Assembly: GCA_948144175.1 (NCBI GenBank)
Contig: CANXME010000212.1
Coordinates: 1 to 64,000, forward strand
Reading direction: 5' to 3'
Origin: Closterium sp. NIES-65
Taxonomy: Eukaryota; Streptophyta; Zygnematophyceae; Desmidiales; Closteriaceae
DNA length: 64,000 nucleotides
Made by a program: the position numbers and the translations under genes. The notes beneath the pieces were generated by a model. It was not told the DNA's origin. It ran no database searches and saw only the letters and a list, made by a program, of their open reading frames with translations. Each line of letters opens with the position of its first letter. Positions within the stretch are counted from its first letter, which is position 1. Positions 1 to 12,644 of the stretch are shown in pieces.

Positions 1-3000
1 GACAGAGGCTCCGCTGCAGACGCTTCCACATGGACGTGTGGGGCCCAACCCGCGTCCGTGGATAGGTCACGAGCGTTACTTCCTGCTGGTGGTTGACGAC
101 TACTCGCGTTACACCACAGTCTTCCCTTTGCGTAGCAAGGGTGAGGACACTGAGGTGTTGATCGACTGGATCCGCGCAGCTCGTCTCCAGCTCAGAGAGA
201 GTTTCGGCTCGGACTTTCCTGTCGTGCGTCTGCACTCCGACAGAGGAGGTGAGTTTTCCACTGACCTTCTGCGAGCCTTCTGTCGTGCACAGGGCATCCG
301 CCAGACCTTCACGCTTCCAGCCTCTCCACAGCAAAATGGGATTGCTGAGCGCCGCATTGGCATGGTCATGGACGTCGCTCGTACGTCCATGATCCATGCG
401 GCTGCTCCCCATTTTCTGTGGCCGTTTGCGGTTTAGTACGCGGCGCATCAGATCAACCTTCAGCCCCGGGTCTCCTTGCCGGAGACCTCCCCTACTTTGC
501 GGTGGACGGGGAAGGTTGGCGATGCGTCTGCGTTTCGTGTCTGGGGATCTCGGGCTTTTGTCCGCGACTTGTCTGCGGACAAGCGGTCCCCCCGTACTGT
601 TCCCTGCGTCTTCCTTGGCTTCCCCCCTGACGCGCCTGGTTGGCAGTTTTACCACCCCACCTCACGCCGTGTTCTCTCCTCCCAGGACGTCACGTTTAAC
701 GAGTCGGTCCCCTTCTACCGTCTCTTCCCTACCGCACTGCCCCGCTCCCCCCTCCGCCGCTCTTCCTCACGCCAGGTGCTGCCTTGGTAGACCCCTTGCC
801 TCCCCAGGGTCCCGCTCCCTCAGGTGTTTCCCAGGTAGACCCGGTCGAGCCTGTCAAGGTAGCTGTCGACTCTGGTCCTACGCGAGGTACTGAGCGTGTT
901 GAGCCTGGTGGTGCTGGGTCTGGAGGTACTACGCCTAGGAGTGCTGAGTCTGGGGGCGGAGACTGGGGGTGCTGCGCCTGGGGGTGCGCGAACTGCGGGT
1001 GCTGAGCGTGGGGGTGGCAAGACTGCACGTGCTGAGCCTGGGGGTGCTGTCCCTGTGGGTGCTGGGTCTGGAGGTCCTGAGCCTGGGGGTACTGCGCTTG
1101 GGGGCGCTCTTTCTTCCCAGCAGCTGCGTGAGTGGTCTCACTCTCGGTACTGTCGCAGCTTCCGTGGTGCTGCTGGAGCTGGAGCTGAGGGCGCTGAGCC
1201 TACTGGAGTTGGTGTTGCTGCTGCTGACCCTGGGGTCGGCGCTGAAGGTGCTGGAGCCACTGGTCCTGGAGGTGCTCGTACTGGCAACACTGGAGCTGCT
1301 GGGACTGGAGGTGCTGCTGGGACTGCTGGAGCTGGTCCTACTGGAGGTGCTGCTAGTGCTGCTGGAGGTACTGGAGCTGCTGGTGCTACTAGGGGTACTG
1401 CAGTTGCTGGGCATGGAGTTGCTCCTGGTGCTCAAGCTGGCGGTCCTGCTAGAGAAGGTGCTGCTGGAGCTGCTGGAGCTGGAGATGCTCGGGTGTTGGC
1501 GCTGGAGGTGCTGCTGACGCTGGTGCTTCTGAAGGTGCTGGAGTTGGCGCTGCTGGAGCTGGAGGTGCTGCTGGCGCTGGTGCTACCGCTGGGGGTACTG
1601 GTGCTGTCCCTGCTGCTTCTGGAGGCGCTGCGCGGCCGCGGCCGTACTTCGTTCCGCTCCTTGAGCAGGTTCTTGGTCTCCCGCCTTCTACTGGTCCTGC
1701 TCTCCCCTTAGAGTGTCCACAGCCTGACCAGTCGCATTCACAGTTACAGCCCGCCTCCCCACTGCCTGCTCCTTCTCCCTACACTGGTCCTACTGAAGGT
1801 CTTGCTGAGCGTCGTGCCCCTGCGTCTCGTCCTGCGTCGCCTGTTCGTGCTGCTCGCACTAGTAGTCGTGTTCCGCGTCCGCGTCCGCGTCCTCCTGCGG
1901 TCCCAGGCACACACCAGATGGCACTGCGTCCTTCCACTGCTCCTCTGCGTGTCCCGTTGCCGTCTCCTCAAGAGTCCTCTCTTCCTATTCTTGCTGACCC
2001 AGAGTCTCACTCTCTTCGTGCTGCCAGTCCTACTGTCACGCGTTTCCTGGCTACTATTGTCACTGACCCTTCCTTCGAGTCCACTGCTGCGTCTGCCTTA
2101 GTTGCTGAGCTTGTCGACTTCGCTGCTCAGTGTCGTATAGACTACGCTGCTAGTCGTGTTGCTGAGTCTGAGTCTGTCTGTCCTCCGTCCGTCGGGGGTG
2201 AGTGTGCTCTTAGCACGGACGTTCTTGAGGACAGGCAGGTAGGAGTTCCAGTGTCTTGCTGCTGGCTTTGCCTCATCTCGTGTCCATGCTCATAGCCCCT
2301 GAGGGAGACACGGATGCACCAGACATCCCGACTCCGCGCTCTTACGCAGAGGCGATAGAGGGTCCCTACTCCTCCTAGTGTCAGTCAGCCATGGACGTAG
2401 AGATGGCTTTCTAGAAGTCCACAGGCACCTACGTCTACGAGGTTCCCCACCTGGGGCGAACATCGTCAGTGGCATGTGGATTTCAGGGTGAAGCGGCCGC
2501 CGGGTTCTCCGCCTGTCTTCAAGGCGCATTACGTGGCTCGAGGCTTCAGTCAGCGGTAGGGAGTTGACTACTTTCAGACCCTCTCTCCCACCCCGAAGAT
2601 GACCCACGTCTTTGGGTGCTGCTGGCACATAGCCGCTCAGCGCGACTACGAGCTTCACTCTCTTGACTTCAACACAAGCTTTCTTGCAGGGCAGCCTGCA
2701 CGAGGAGATCTGGCTGCGCCGCCCACCTGGCTTTACTGGGTCGTTCTCCTCCTGGCACCCAGTGGAGCCATACGGCGGCCAGTCTACAGTCTCCGCCAGG
2801 CGCCCCGTGAGTGGCACGACACACTGAGAACTACACTTGCGGCTCTTGGCTTTGCCCTTCTACTGCCGACCCGTCGCTGTTTCTACGCACCGACACCTCT
2901 TTGCCGCCGTTTCTACATCCTCGTGTACGTCGACGACTTGGTCTTTGCCACTGCTGGGACTCGCCCACGTGAAGTTAGAGCTGCAGAAGAGACACACGTG

Positions 3001-3904
3001 CACAGACCTGGGTAAACTGCGCAGCTACCTTGGCTTGCAGATCACCCGGGACAGAGCACAGTGCACCATTACCCTGACTCAGTCACACATGGTGCAGCAG
3101 GTCCTTCGGCGCTTCGACTTCACGTACTCCTCGCCTGAGGCCACTCCTCTGCCTACTCGCCACTCGCTCTCAGCTCTGCCTTCGGATGAGTCCGTAGAGC
3201 CGAGTGGCCCATACCCAGAGCTTGTTGGCTGCCTCATGTACGTGATGACCTGCACTCGACCTGACCTTGTATACCCTCTTAGCATCTTGGCATGCTATGT
3301 TGCTCCTGGGAGACACCGACCAGAGCACATGGCTGCAGCAAAGAGGGTGTTGCGTTACTTGTGCAGTACGTCGGCATGGGGCTAGTGCTTGGAGGGCGGC
3401 GTTCAATGGCCCTCACAGGTCACGAAGACGCTTCTTGGGCTGACGACCAGGCTACGCAGCGGTCGTCACAGGGGTTACACCTTCAGCCTTGGTTCCGGCT
3501 CTGTTTCGTGGCGGTCTACCCGCTCGTCTTCTGTTCTCGGCTCCAGCTGTAAGGCTGAGATCTATGCGGGGGCCATGGCTGCACAGGAGCTACGCTGGCT
3601 CACCCTACCTGCCGACTGACCTAGGAGAGCCGCCTCGTTCTCCTCCAGTTCTGTACGTAGACAACAAGGCCATGCTGGCCTTGTGTCGGGAGCACAGACT
3701 GGAGCACATAACGAAGCACATTGCTCTTCGCTACTTCCTTGCTCGTGAGCTGCAGCAGCGTGGTCAGCTGGGGCCTTGCTTACGTGGCCTCTGAGGCCAA
3801 CACTTGCTGATATCTTTACCAAGGCACTTCCGCCTTGTGATCATCAGCGCTGCTGTACGATGCTAGGTCTTGTGCCTACTTGGCCTCACTTGCTGACTTC
3901 TTGA
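1..3904 (+). pseudogene. copia pol pseudogene of E1 (integrase, RT, RNase H)
   Basis: Decayed pol. Integrase core residues are visible in the first 400 bases: HMDVWGP (first Asp), LHSDRGGEF (second Asp) and QQNGIAERR (Glu). A low-complexity linker rich in Gly, Ala, Glu and Pro spans about 780-1700. RT has the YVDDLVFAT box near 2925, and RNase H includes YVDNKAML near 3650. A one-base insertion near position 29 and several later indels shift the frame. In-frame TAG codons occur at 434-436, 2376-2378, 2412-2414 and 2557-2559. The natural terminator is TGA at 3902-3904. The first two TAGs are also present in E2, so they predate both insertions. Confidence 0.88.
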
Positions 3905-4101
3905 CCTTGCTTGTACTGTGATCTTTCTATACCCGCCCTTGCTTGTTTACCTTTATATATGATCATGCATGTGAACTGGCCTTGTGGCCTTGAACTTGTG
4001 CTCGGAATGTGTGGTGACGTTGTGATCCACCCTGAGCTTGCTTTGCTTTGCTTGACTGGTCTTGTGACCTCTTGTTCTCCCCCACTTTGTCTATGGGGGT
4101 G

Positions 4102-4226
4102 TGTCAACTTATATGCTATAGTTTGTTTAGACTGTAGTGGGGTAGACAATATGGGGTACAACAATTTTAGGTTTTCCTACTTGTACCCACCTGTTTCCTA
4201 CTGCATTCATTCCTCATTCTTTCACA
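4102..4226 (+). repeat. 3' LTR of E1
   Basis: 125-bp LTR starting TGTCAACTTATATGC and ending TTCTTTCACA, preceded by a polypurine tract (TATGGGGGTG, about 4092-4101). It matches both LTRs of E2 base for base except for a few differences. LTRs this short are unusual but consistent within this copia family in the window (116-131 bp). Confidence 0.9.
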
Positions 4227-4285
4227 TAACCCTAATTGTTTGTACCCCATATAGCATGACCCACTAGAGGCTATAACATTTGACA
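4227..4285 (-). repeat. 3' LTR of O, truncated by E1
   Basis: Read on the minus strand it begins TGTCAAATGTTATAGCC and runs 59 bases until it meets the end of E1's LTR. A polypurine tract (plus-strand CACCCCCATAG, 4286-4296) sits just inside it. It is nearly identical to the start of the LTR at 18439-18554. The rest of this LTR should lie left of E1, beyond the window. Confidence 0.88.
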
Positions 4286-4730
4286 CACCCCCATAGCCTA
4301 TCGTAAGCCCCTGGATACAAAGCCCCGGTGCTGTATTAGTACGCTCGGAAAGAAGGTGGGGGGGTGCACTAATACGGGACGATCGCATTGCACCCGGGTG
4401 TTCAATTCCGGGTTTAGTTTTATAAAAATTGGCCGATAGAAGTGTTGTAAGCGCTATTCACTAGTGAAAAGTACAATGTTTATTTCAGTTTTGGCTCAAG
4501 CGACCAAGTCTCAGGAACGTGGGTTAGAATTCACAAAGAACCCGGGCTCTCGAACGTGCCCCAGATTCACAAAACCCACGCGTGAAATGTCCACCGCGCC
4601 AAAGTGTTGCACGTTGACAAAGCGCGGAAACCACGAACGTGGGCGTGCGCAGAAGCAAAAGAACCACACACTTGATGCTTTTAGGCAGCTCCCAGTCACA
4701 AGTTTTCGTCATTCACACCATCCTAGCATC

Positions 4731-6773
4731 ATGTCTGGCCAGGGGCCTTGGTTCAAGCGTGGCGGGATAGTCGCTTCAGACGACGATGATGACTTAGCCG
4801 ACAACAACACTACACCAAACGAGCTTGACGACAACGACCCGTTGGCAATGCCAGATGTCAAGGTGCCCTCTTTCCTGCGCGCTCACGTGCCATCGGCGGA
4901 GGAATCAGAGACGAACCCCGATCGTAGGCCGCCGTCGCCGCGCTCTAACTTGACGGAACGGAAGCGACGCTCGTTTACCGTCCGTGAGAAGCTTATGTGG
5001 TGTTCTATGTTGGATGCTACCCCTCCTCCGTCCATTCGATCAGTTGCAAAGTTAGCTAAGGTGCAGCCTTCAATGATTAGGGAGTGGATTAAGCTTCGTG
5101 CGCAGATGAAGAAAGCCGCGCCGAGCAGGAAGCGTATGCGCGGCGGTGGTAGGAAGCCGAAGTACCCCGACATGGAGCGGGGCGTATACAGTCGGTACCT
5201 CGCCCCGTGGCGTCGCGGATCGCCCGTATCTGTGGGCCTTTTGCAAAGCTGGAGTCGGGACTGGATGAAGGAGCACTACCCCAGCAAAGCATGGGAAGCG
5301 TCCCTCGCGCTGGTCTTTCTGCTTCAAGCGCCGTTGGGGCCTTTCCGTGCGAGTGAAGACGAAAATGGGGCAGAAACTACCCACGGGTAAGTATAACTGC
5401 CACCATTGACAACATCATGTACCTGACTCCGGTGTGCTTCCGTTTTTGCAGATGCCGCTCCGAAATGCGAGCGTTTTTGGCAGTTTTGTCTCCAGATGAT
5501 CGTCAAGCGGGAGATTGGCGCAGAGAACATAATAAATGCCGACCAAACTATCGTCTACCTCGAGATGCCGCAAGAACGGACGCTAGAGCGCGTGGCGCAA
5601 GAACTGTCCACGTGCGTACAGCCGGCTACGAAAAGGAGCGCATAACTGTCATGCTCTCATGCATGGCGGTGGGGAGAGAAGCTCCCGCCGTTTGTTGTCT
5701 TCAAGCGGAAGACTACTCCGAATTGCTACACGCCGAAGGGTGAGTGAGTCGTTAGTTTAAGAAGGATGGGCTATGGGCTATCTAATATATCCCTCGCTTA
5801 CCACATACACCTCTATTGTGTGCGCAAATGATGTTGTTCGCGCGCAGGAGAAGGGGTGGATGGACGAGCATCTCGTCCGTGACTGGATCACCCCGCGTCG
5901 TGGCGCTGTTCACAGCAACGAGCAAAGGAACACGGCCCCCAACCCTGCTAGTCATGGATTCCTACAAGGGGCATCTCACCCCCGCCGTTCGGTCAACGCT
6001 TTCGCTTTCCCGACTGTTCCCCGCCGTCATTCCCGGCGGATGCACGCCTTACGTGCAACCGCTTGACGTGAGCGTCAACAAGAGCTTCAAGGCGGGGATG
6101 AGGGCTCTCTACACCAAGTGGTTTGCGGAGGAGGGCGTCAATCTGAAAACCACGAACGGTAAGCAATGATTGGCCATGTCGAGGCGTGCATTTGTGATTC
6201 TGTTCTTTAATGTTACGGCTGTTTTTTACAGCGTCATTACCTTGGCAGGAAATTTGAAGAAGCCGCCGGCATCCGTTGTGCTCAAGTGGGTCTCTCGCGC
6301 ATGGGCCGCCGTGTCAAAAGTTAGAAGAAAGAAAGAGGATTGAACTAGCAAGAATGAGGATACAAATAGCAAACCCTAGAAGGGTTGTACTCGCTATAGA
6401 GCACCCCACTACAGGCTAGAACAATAAGATAATATTCTGACACGCCGTGCCGACCGACCTCATCCATAAAGCATTCAAGACTTGTGGCATTTCTAATGCC
6501 ACGGATGGTAGCGAGGATAATTTGATCCTCGCTCAGATGCGTAGCGGGAAGAAGGTCGAGGTCCTCGAAGACATTGTGCCCGAAGAGAGTCCCAACCCGG
6601 GCGACGCCCCCTGTGTGTCTGTCGACGAGCTGCCTGATCAACAGGCTTGCTCGGAGGACTTCTCTGGCGATGACACTGAGGAGGAGGCCGACGACGATGA
6701 AGTCGAGGGCGGTGTGAAAGAGGAGGATCCGTGGGATGACGACGGCCTGGGTTATGATTCTGAGGACTCTTAG
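4731..6773 (+). pseudogene. pogo/Tigger transposase, intron-containing, broken
   Basis: Four exons are suggested by splice sites and frame: 4731-5386, 5452-5739, 5848-6158, and 6249-6311 continuing after the solo LTR to a TAG at 6771-6773. The N-terminal part has an acidic stretch, then a helix-turn-helix region (VREKLMWCSML to MIREWIKLRAQ) like the CENP-B/Tc5 DNA-binding domains. The DDE core shows IINADQTIVYLE, LLVMDSYKGHLT and CTPYVQPLDVSVNKSFK, the usual pogo signatures with the three catalytic Asp. Exon 2 needs two frame changes (between NADQT and KERITVML, and again before LPPFVVFK). Exon 4 is split by a solo LTR. It is almost certainly inactive. I chose ATG 4731 because the upstream frame has no recognisable domain. 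Confidence 0.82.
6312..6442 (-). repeat. Solo copia LTR inside the transposase exon
   Basis: 131-bp insertion bounded by TGTCA and TGACA, flanked by a perfect 5-bp duplication CGCCG (6307-6311 and 6443-6447). On the minus strand it reads TGTCAGAATATTATC, then GTAGTGGGG, and GAGTACAACCC, like the other LTRs of this family. No internal copia sequence is present, so it is a solo LTR left by LTR-LTR recombination. Excision of the LTR and one CGCCG rejoins the transposase frame. Confidence 0.92.
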
Positions 6774-7241
6774 GTGCTTCACTAGTGTTAGATTCGGCTG
6801 GATTGTCATGTGTACCATGAAGTAGGTAGTTTATGCTAACGCAAGAACCCAAACAAGAACCCGAAGAGTCCCCAAACAGTTTGTAAATCTAAGGTAAAAC
6901 AGGGCTGGTTATATAAGGGGAGGGGTGCTCTATTGGCAAGGCCTAAAAGGGGGGTATATTATTGCGGATTCCATAATAAAAAACCCTCCCCGCATAAACC
7001 ACCCATGGGTGCTTTATTTCGGGGGGCTTTATATCCGGGGGCTTACGGTAAGTGGGGAATGCCAAGCAACAAGAAACGCAACCTAAGGTCACAAGACCAG
7101 TCACAAGCAAGAGAGAAAACAAAGCTCAGGGTGGATCACAACGTCACCACACAGTCTGAGCACAAACAAAGGGCCACAAGGCCAGTTCAAGAGTATACAA
7201 GCTAATATATATGGTACACACAAACAAGAGGCAAGAACTCA
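6774..7241. other. pogo 3' end and downstream tail of O
   Basis: 6774-7048 is the 3' untranslated part and right inverted repeat of the pogo transposon. 7051-7241 is O's untranslated stretch between pol and the polypurine tract; it shares blocks such as GGGTGGATCACAACGTCACC with the sister elements (7131 and 57761). No gene is supported here. Confidence 0.7.
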
Positions 7242-10200
7242 CTACTGCAGTCTACTAGACCCAGTCTCAACGAGGCCTAACTGCAGATAAAACCGGCGGT
7301 GGTCACAAGGCTGAAGGGCCTTGGTGAAGATGTCGGCAGTGTTGGCCTCGGAGGCCACGACGTCCGGACGAGCATGTCCACGTCTCTGCAACTCTCGAAG
7401 GAGGAAGTACCTGACGTCGATGTGCTTCACTCTGCTCTCCAGTCGAGGCTCACGACACAGGAGAATCATCGCCTTGTTGTCAGCAAACAAGGTCGGTGCA
7501 GAGCTCGGCCGCTCACCAAGGTCGGTGAGCAAGAAGGTCAACCAGCGTAGCTCCTGTGCAGCAAGGGCTCCAGCGTAGATCTCGGCCTCTGCGGTAGAAG
7601 TTGCAACAGAAGAGGACCGAGTGAACCTCCACGACACAGCTCCAGAAGCCCAGGCTGAAACAGTAACCCTGCGTAGACCTCTGAGTCCTCAACGTCGTCG
7701 GCGTCGGAGGAGTCGTAGTGATCGGTGAGTACAACTAGCTGTGTCCCTCCATGTACAAGCCCCATGTCTGATGTCGCGCCGAGGTACTTCGCCACCCTCT
7801 TAGCCGCCGTCCAGTGAACAGGACGGTGTCTCTCAGTCGCAACAAAGCGAGAAAGGATGCTAAGAGGGAAGGCGAGGTTTGGGCGAGTACACGTCATCAG
7901 GTACATGAGGCAGCCCACCAGCTCTGCATAGGGACCACTGGGCTCGAACGGCTCGTCAAGAAAAGGCCCAGTGAGTCTGTGGTCTACAACAAGAGGGTGG
8001 GTGTAGGAGAAGAGTGTTGAAGCCCGAACCGCTGAAGGACCTGCTGCACCATGTGTGACTGAGTCAGAGTGATGGTGCGAGCGGCTCTGTCCCTGGAGAT
8101 CTGCAGGCCAAGGTAGCGGCGCAGTTCCCCAAGGTCAGTGCAGGTGTGTCTCTTCTGCAGTTCGGACTTCACCTCCGCTAGTGCAACTGTGTCGGCTGTG
8201 GCAAAAACCAGGTCGTCAACGTAGACGAGAACGAAGAAAGGTGTGCGCCCACGACGAACAAACAGCGACGGGTCGGCGGAAGACGGCTCAAAACCGAGGT
8301 CGGACAGAGTAGAGCGGAGAGTGTCGTGCCACTTATGGGGTGTTTGGCGGAGACCGTAGACCGGTCGTCTGAGGCTCCACTGGGTCCCAGGCGGGAAGGT
8401 GCCAGTGAAGCCCGGAGGACGACGCAGCCAAATCTCCTCATGTAGACTGCCCTGGAGGAAGGCAGTGGAGAAGTCAAGAGAGTGTAGCTCGTAGTCTCTC
8501 TGCGCTGCTACGTGCAGTAACACCCGAAGAGTGGTCATCTTCGCGGTGGGCGGGAAGGTCTGAAAGAAGTCAACTCCCTCACGCTGACTAAACCCTCTAG
8601 CCACGTAGCGTGCCTTGAAGACTGGGGGAGATCCCGGCGGCCGCTTCACCTTGAAGATCCACATGCCGTCAACTATGTTCGCCCCTGGGGGGGAACCTCG
8701 TCAACGTAAGTGCCTGTGGACCTGTAGGAGGCCATCTCTGCGTCCATGGCAGCTCTCCACTGAGAGGCCCAAGGCCCTGACACTGCCTCAGCGTAAGTGC
8801 GAGGAGTAGGTATGTCAGGAGCGTCGGGGTCTCCCTCATGAGCGAGGAGCATGGCATAGAGATGAGGCGAAGCAGCTGCCAGGAACTCTAGCTCAAACTG
8901 TCTGTCTTCTGGGACGTCAGAGCCAAAGGCAGACTCACTCCCGGCGGACAGAGGATGGACACGAGGAGCGGCCACAACACGAGTGGCGTAGTCAAGGCGA
9001 CGCGTGGCAGTCAAGTCAATGACAGCGGCAGTGAGGACCGTGACGGAGGAAGGAGAGGCACGAGGGTCAGTAGCAAGAGAGGCGAGAACACGAGAGAGAG
9101 AGAGAGTAGGGCGGTACGTGCGGTAGTAGTCAATGACCGGAGTGGACAAGGAGGCAGTGAGAGACAACTCAGGAGGACGAGGAAGAACAGACGGAGGAGG
9201 ACGAGGAGGACTAGGACGAAACAACACGGTACGGAGGTCAGTGACAAGTGACGAAGGACGAGCACGAGGGGGACAAGAGGTCCAAGTGTGGGCGAGAGGA
9301 GAGGGAGACGGAGGAGACTGAGAACGAGGGAACACAGCCAGAGCTGAGTCCGGAGGAGGAAACGTAGGACCAAACACAGGAGGAGAGGAGGGGAGACCAA
9401 GGGCCCGAAGGCCAGAAATAGGGGCCGGAGGCTGCTCCGGCTGCTGCGGCTGCTGCTGCTGCTGCTCCCGCTGCAACTCCAACCTCTCACGCTCCACCCG
9501 GTGCTGAACCTCCGACCTCTCATGCTCCAATCGCTGCTGCTCCTCACGCTCTAGACGAAGAAAGGCCTGGTAACGAATCAGGTAGGGGTGAGGAGGAGGA
9601 GTGGTGTCAGGAGACGCAGCAGAAGAACCGGCTCCGTCCTCGACAGTACCCGGCCGAGCACCCCCAGAGCGAGTACCTCCCGCGGCAGCACGACCAGTAC
9701 GTGTAGGAGGTGTACCCGCACCCCCAGTCGTGGTGCCTCCAGTGGCACCAGCACCAGCCCCAGACTCATGAGCTCCAGAAACACCACCAGCTCCAGCACC
9801 ACCACCAGCTCCAGCACCCTCGGAACGGGCAGCTGCGGCAGGTGCACGCTCAGCGCCAACGCCAACACCCCAAGAACTGGCTGCTCCTATAGGTGCACGA
9901 ACAGCTCCAACACCAGCACCCCCAGAGCGAGCACCGCCCGAGCCCTCACCTCGAGCACCAACACCCTCAGAGGCCGCAGTGGCCGGTAAAGGAAGCGCTG
10001 ACGGCTGCTGTGGAGGCGGTGAGGACGACTGTGGGGAAGGAGGAGAGACCTGGGGGGGTACCAAGGGGGGGGGAGTAGCGTGGGACACACCAGACGGAGC
10101 GGGAATAGGGGGGGGTACCGGAGGAGTAGGGGCGGGAGGAGGAGGAGCTGGCGGCAGGAAGAGGGGAGGGGGGGGAACCGGGAGACCTTGACAGGGGTAC

Positions 10201-11700
10201 CGGACGTAGTAGGGGGCGGACTCGTCGAAGCGGACGTCACGAGAGTCAAAGAACCGGTGGGAGGGAGGGTGGTAAAAGGTGAAGTCAGAGGAGCCCTCTG
10301 GGAAACCAAGGAAGACACAGGGGACAGCGCGAGGCGAGATCTTGTCCGCAGAGGTGTCGCGGACAAGAGCCAAGCAGCCCCAGACACTAAACCTTGACGC
10401 AACACCAGGGGACCCTGTCCAAAGACTGGTCGGTGAAGCCCCTGGCCGAGAGACGCGAGGCCAGAGGTTCAGCTGGTGAGCGGCGTACCGAGCCGCGTAG
10501 GGCCACAGAAAATGGGGCGCGCGGGCGTGGATCATGGAGGTGCGGGCGATCTCCATGACCAGGCCTAAGCGGCGCTCAGCAACCCCATTCTGCTGTGGAG
10601 AGTCTGGAAGATTCCAGGACTGGATGATGCCCTGCTCAGCACAGAATCTGGCGAGAATGCCGGAGCGAAACTCACCCCCACGGTCGGAGTGAAGACAACT
10701 GACACGACGACCGCAAGTGCCCTCGGTGGCGAGGAGCCACCGGATCAGCGTAGAAGTCACGTCAGACTTCTTTGCCAAAGGGAACATGGTGGTGTACCGA
10801 GAGTAGTCGTCAACGACCACCAGAAAGAAACTCTCACGCGCAGGGCCAAGGCGAGGAGCGGGGCCCCAGACGTCTAAGTGGAGAGTCTCGAAGGGCTCGG
10901 TGGCCGGACGAAGGGAGGAGGAGTGAGGGGTGGCGCGCAGCCGACCCTGGACACAAGGACCGCACGGAGGAGCTGGGGACGGCGGGAGTGGCGGGAGGAC
11001 TCGGGGGAGGCCTAAGACAAGACGCTGTCTGGACATAGCGCGGAGACGAGGGAGGGAAGGGTGATCAAGGCGGTGGTGCCAGAGGAGGGAGGGGTGGGCA
11101 AGCGACTGACACGAGCACGACGCAGCAACTACACCTGACACAGCAACCTGAATAGACCAGGCTACCTGGTGGGATGGGGGAACCTGACGGGGGTCGGTGC
11201 GGAGGGTGACAGGCCGGAGCCCGGCTCCGGGCGAAAAGTGGCCAAGGGGGCGTATGTGTCACCGTCCACACAGACCGCGGTGTCACCAGAAGGCTAAACC
11301 CTGACCCCGACGTGCTGTCTCGCCAGGGTGCCCACACCAACCAGGTTCCTAGAGAACATAGGAACGTGGAGGCCAGTCAGAGAACCGGAAGGAGCAGCTG
11401 GGCACGGGAGTGTAGTGGCGTGAGTCGCAATGACCGGTCCCGAAGAGGGATCGGCTAGTGCTACAGGGACAGGCGCCGGTAGCGGAGAGAGAGTCGTGCA
11501 GTCGCGGAAGAAGCAGTGTGACGCTCCGGAGTCCAGTGTGAAGGATAGAGAGGCGTCCGCCGAGGGAGTACCTGTACTAGTAGCTAAACAAGATCCTACA
11601 TTAGCACCTACTCTAGCAACAGGCAAAGATCCTAAGCTAAGTACAGGCAAGTACACAGATCCAGGAGCACTATAGTCAACATCAGCATACATGGCATATG
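7242..11700 (-). pseudogene. copia pol of O (protease, integrase, RT, RNase H)
   Basis: The best preserved segment is 8673-11141, an uninterrupted 822-codon frame. It holds the integrase zinc-binding region (SLLWHHRLDHPSL with CGPCVQG), the catalytic core (LDVWGP, LHSDRGGEF, QQNGVAERR) and a long Pro/Gly/Ala linker with a Gln-rich, arginine-rich stretch. A one-base change at the DEVPP stretch (about 8690) shifts into the RT frame (7984-8664, FVLVYVDDLVFA). Further shifts occur in RNase H before 7242. Protease is upstream with TLDSGASHCFF near 11530, then a TAG at 11294-11296 and a frame change near 11220. The terminal stop at 7242-7244 is TAG, unlike the TGA of E1, E2, I and E5. Confidence 0.85.
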
Positions 11701-11708
11701 ACCTAGCA

Positions 11709-12590
11709 TCATCCATAATCATATCCAGTACCCCCGCTGCCCTTCCCACCCCTCTTACCAGCCTTGCCATGTTTCTGCCCGCCAGAGACAGAAACAGCCG
11801 CCGTCTCCTCAGAGGCAGAAGACGTGGGGGTGGCAAGTGAGGCAGAGAAGGTGGGAAGCTGTGGTACCGCACACCCCTCAAAAAGATGAGGAGGAGGCGC
11901 GGAAGAGGCAGAGGCAAGAGTGAGGAGGTTACTCTCGATCTTCGAGAGAGCAGTCTCAAGAAGATCGATGGTAAGCTCAGTGGGGTGCTTCGAAAGAAGC
12001 GCGTCGCGGGCTGTGGCTAGGTGGTCAGGGAGGCGAGTGACTAGCCAGTGAATAGTGAGCCACATAGGGGGTGGGGCAAGGGCAAGCTGGTCCTCAGTGC
12101 AAGCAGCGCGAAAGTGAGCATCAAGGGAGCGCAGGTGAGTAGCGAGGTCAGAGACAGTCTCAAAAGAGGCGAGGTCAGGGTAGATAAAGGGTACGAGGAG
12201 GCGACTGAGCGAAGCAGAGGAGGGAGTGGAGTAGCGAGTAACAATAGCCTTATACAGATCTGCAGCAGACTCGACCTGAGTGAAGTGGACTGCCTTTGTC
12301 GGCGGGAGAAGGTCGGTCAGGGCGAGGCAGGCAGTGGCGTCACGAGACTCCCACACGTCACGAGCGAGGAGCTGGCGCTGGTAGTCAGCCTCCTGCTCAG
12401 AAGTAGGCGGTGGGGTAGTGGGCAGCGGCTGAGGCTGCGGAGGGGTGGTCTGAGTGCCAGACGCGTGTGCGAACCGGTGCACGCCAACCTGCCGCTAGCT
12501 CTTAAGGTGGCGCTGCGCCTGCGTAAGCTACATACTAAAGTCAATCGGTCTCCCTTCAAGGTCAAATCGAAGTACTCGGGAGGTCGCCAT
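11709..12590 (-). pseudogene. copia gag of O
   Basis: Gag-like protein starting ATG at 12590 (MATSRVLRFDLEGRPIDF), matching the start of E5's gag (MATPSVLAFDAEGRAIDF). The middle part has copia gag features: AADLYKAIVTRYSTPSSASL, a helical stretch, and IDLLETALSKIE. It ends in a Lys/Gly-rich tail, GKAGKRGGKGSGG. TAG codons interrupt it early at 12528-12530 and 12495-12497; after them the frame is open for about 257 codons from 12482. Gag would form the particle shell that packages element RNA. Confidence 0.8.
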
Positions 12591-12644
12591 AGGGGGCGAA
12601 ACTGAGAGAGCTCGGCCGCCAGCCGCAGGAGGGGGAGACAGTCA

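Larger units (their letters stand above)
1..4226 (+). mobile_element. Ty1/copia retrotransposon E1, 3' part
   Basis: This is the 3' portion of a Ty1/copia LTR retrotransposon; its 5' end lies left of the window. The order integrase, long linker, reverse transcriptase, RNase H, polypurine tract and LTR is that of copia. It is a close relative of E2 (23006-29811), aligning at DNA level almost throughout. Its LTR ends at 4226 and abuts the truncated LTR of the oppositely oriented element O, so E1 most simply inserted into O's 3' LTR. The matching target duplication would be outside the window. Confidence 0.93.
4301..7048 (+). mobile_element. pogo/Tigger-type DNA transposon
   Basis: 2748-bp Tc1/mariner-pogo superfamily element. 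The left terminal inverted repeat (4301-4326) starts TCGTAAGCCCCTGGATAC. The right one (7048 back to 7023) reads CCGTAAGCCCCCGGATAT. Both are flanked by a TA duplication (4299-4300 and 7049-7050). Removing the insert restores CCATAGCCTAAGTGGGG, which resembles the tract just inside the 3' LTR of the sister copias (13280 and 57692). It therefore inserted into element O. It encodes a decayed CENP-B/pogo transposase. Confidence 0.87.

Noticed and set aside
9011..9547. Ser/Leu-rich frames within pol of O and the equivalent frames in the other copias
   Set aside because: They are off-frame readings of the pol linker.
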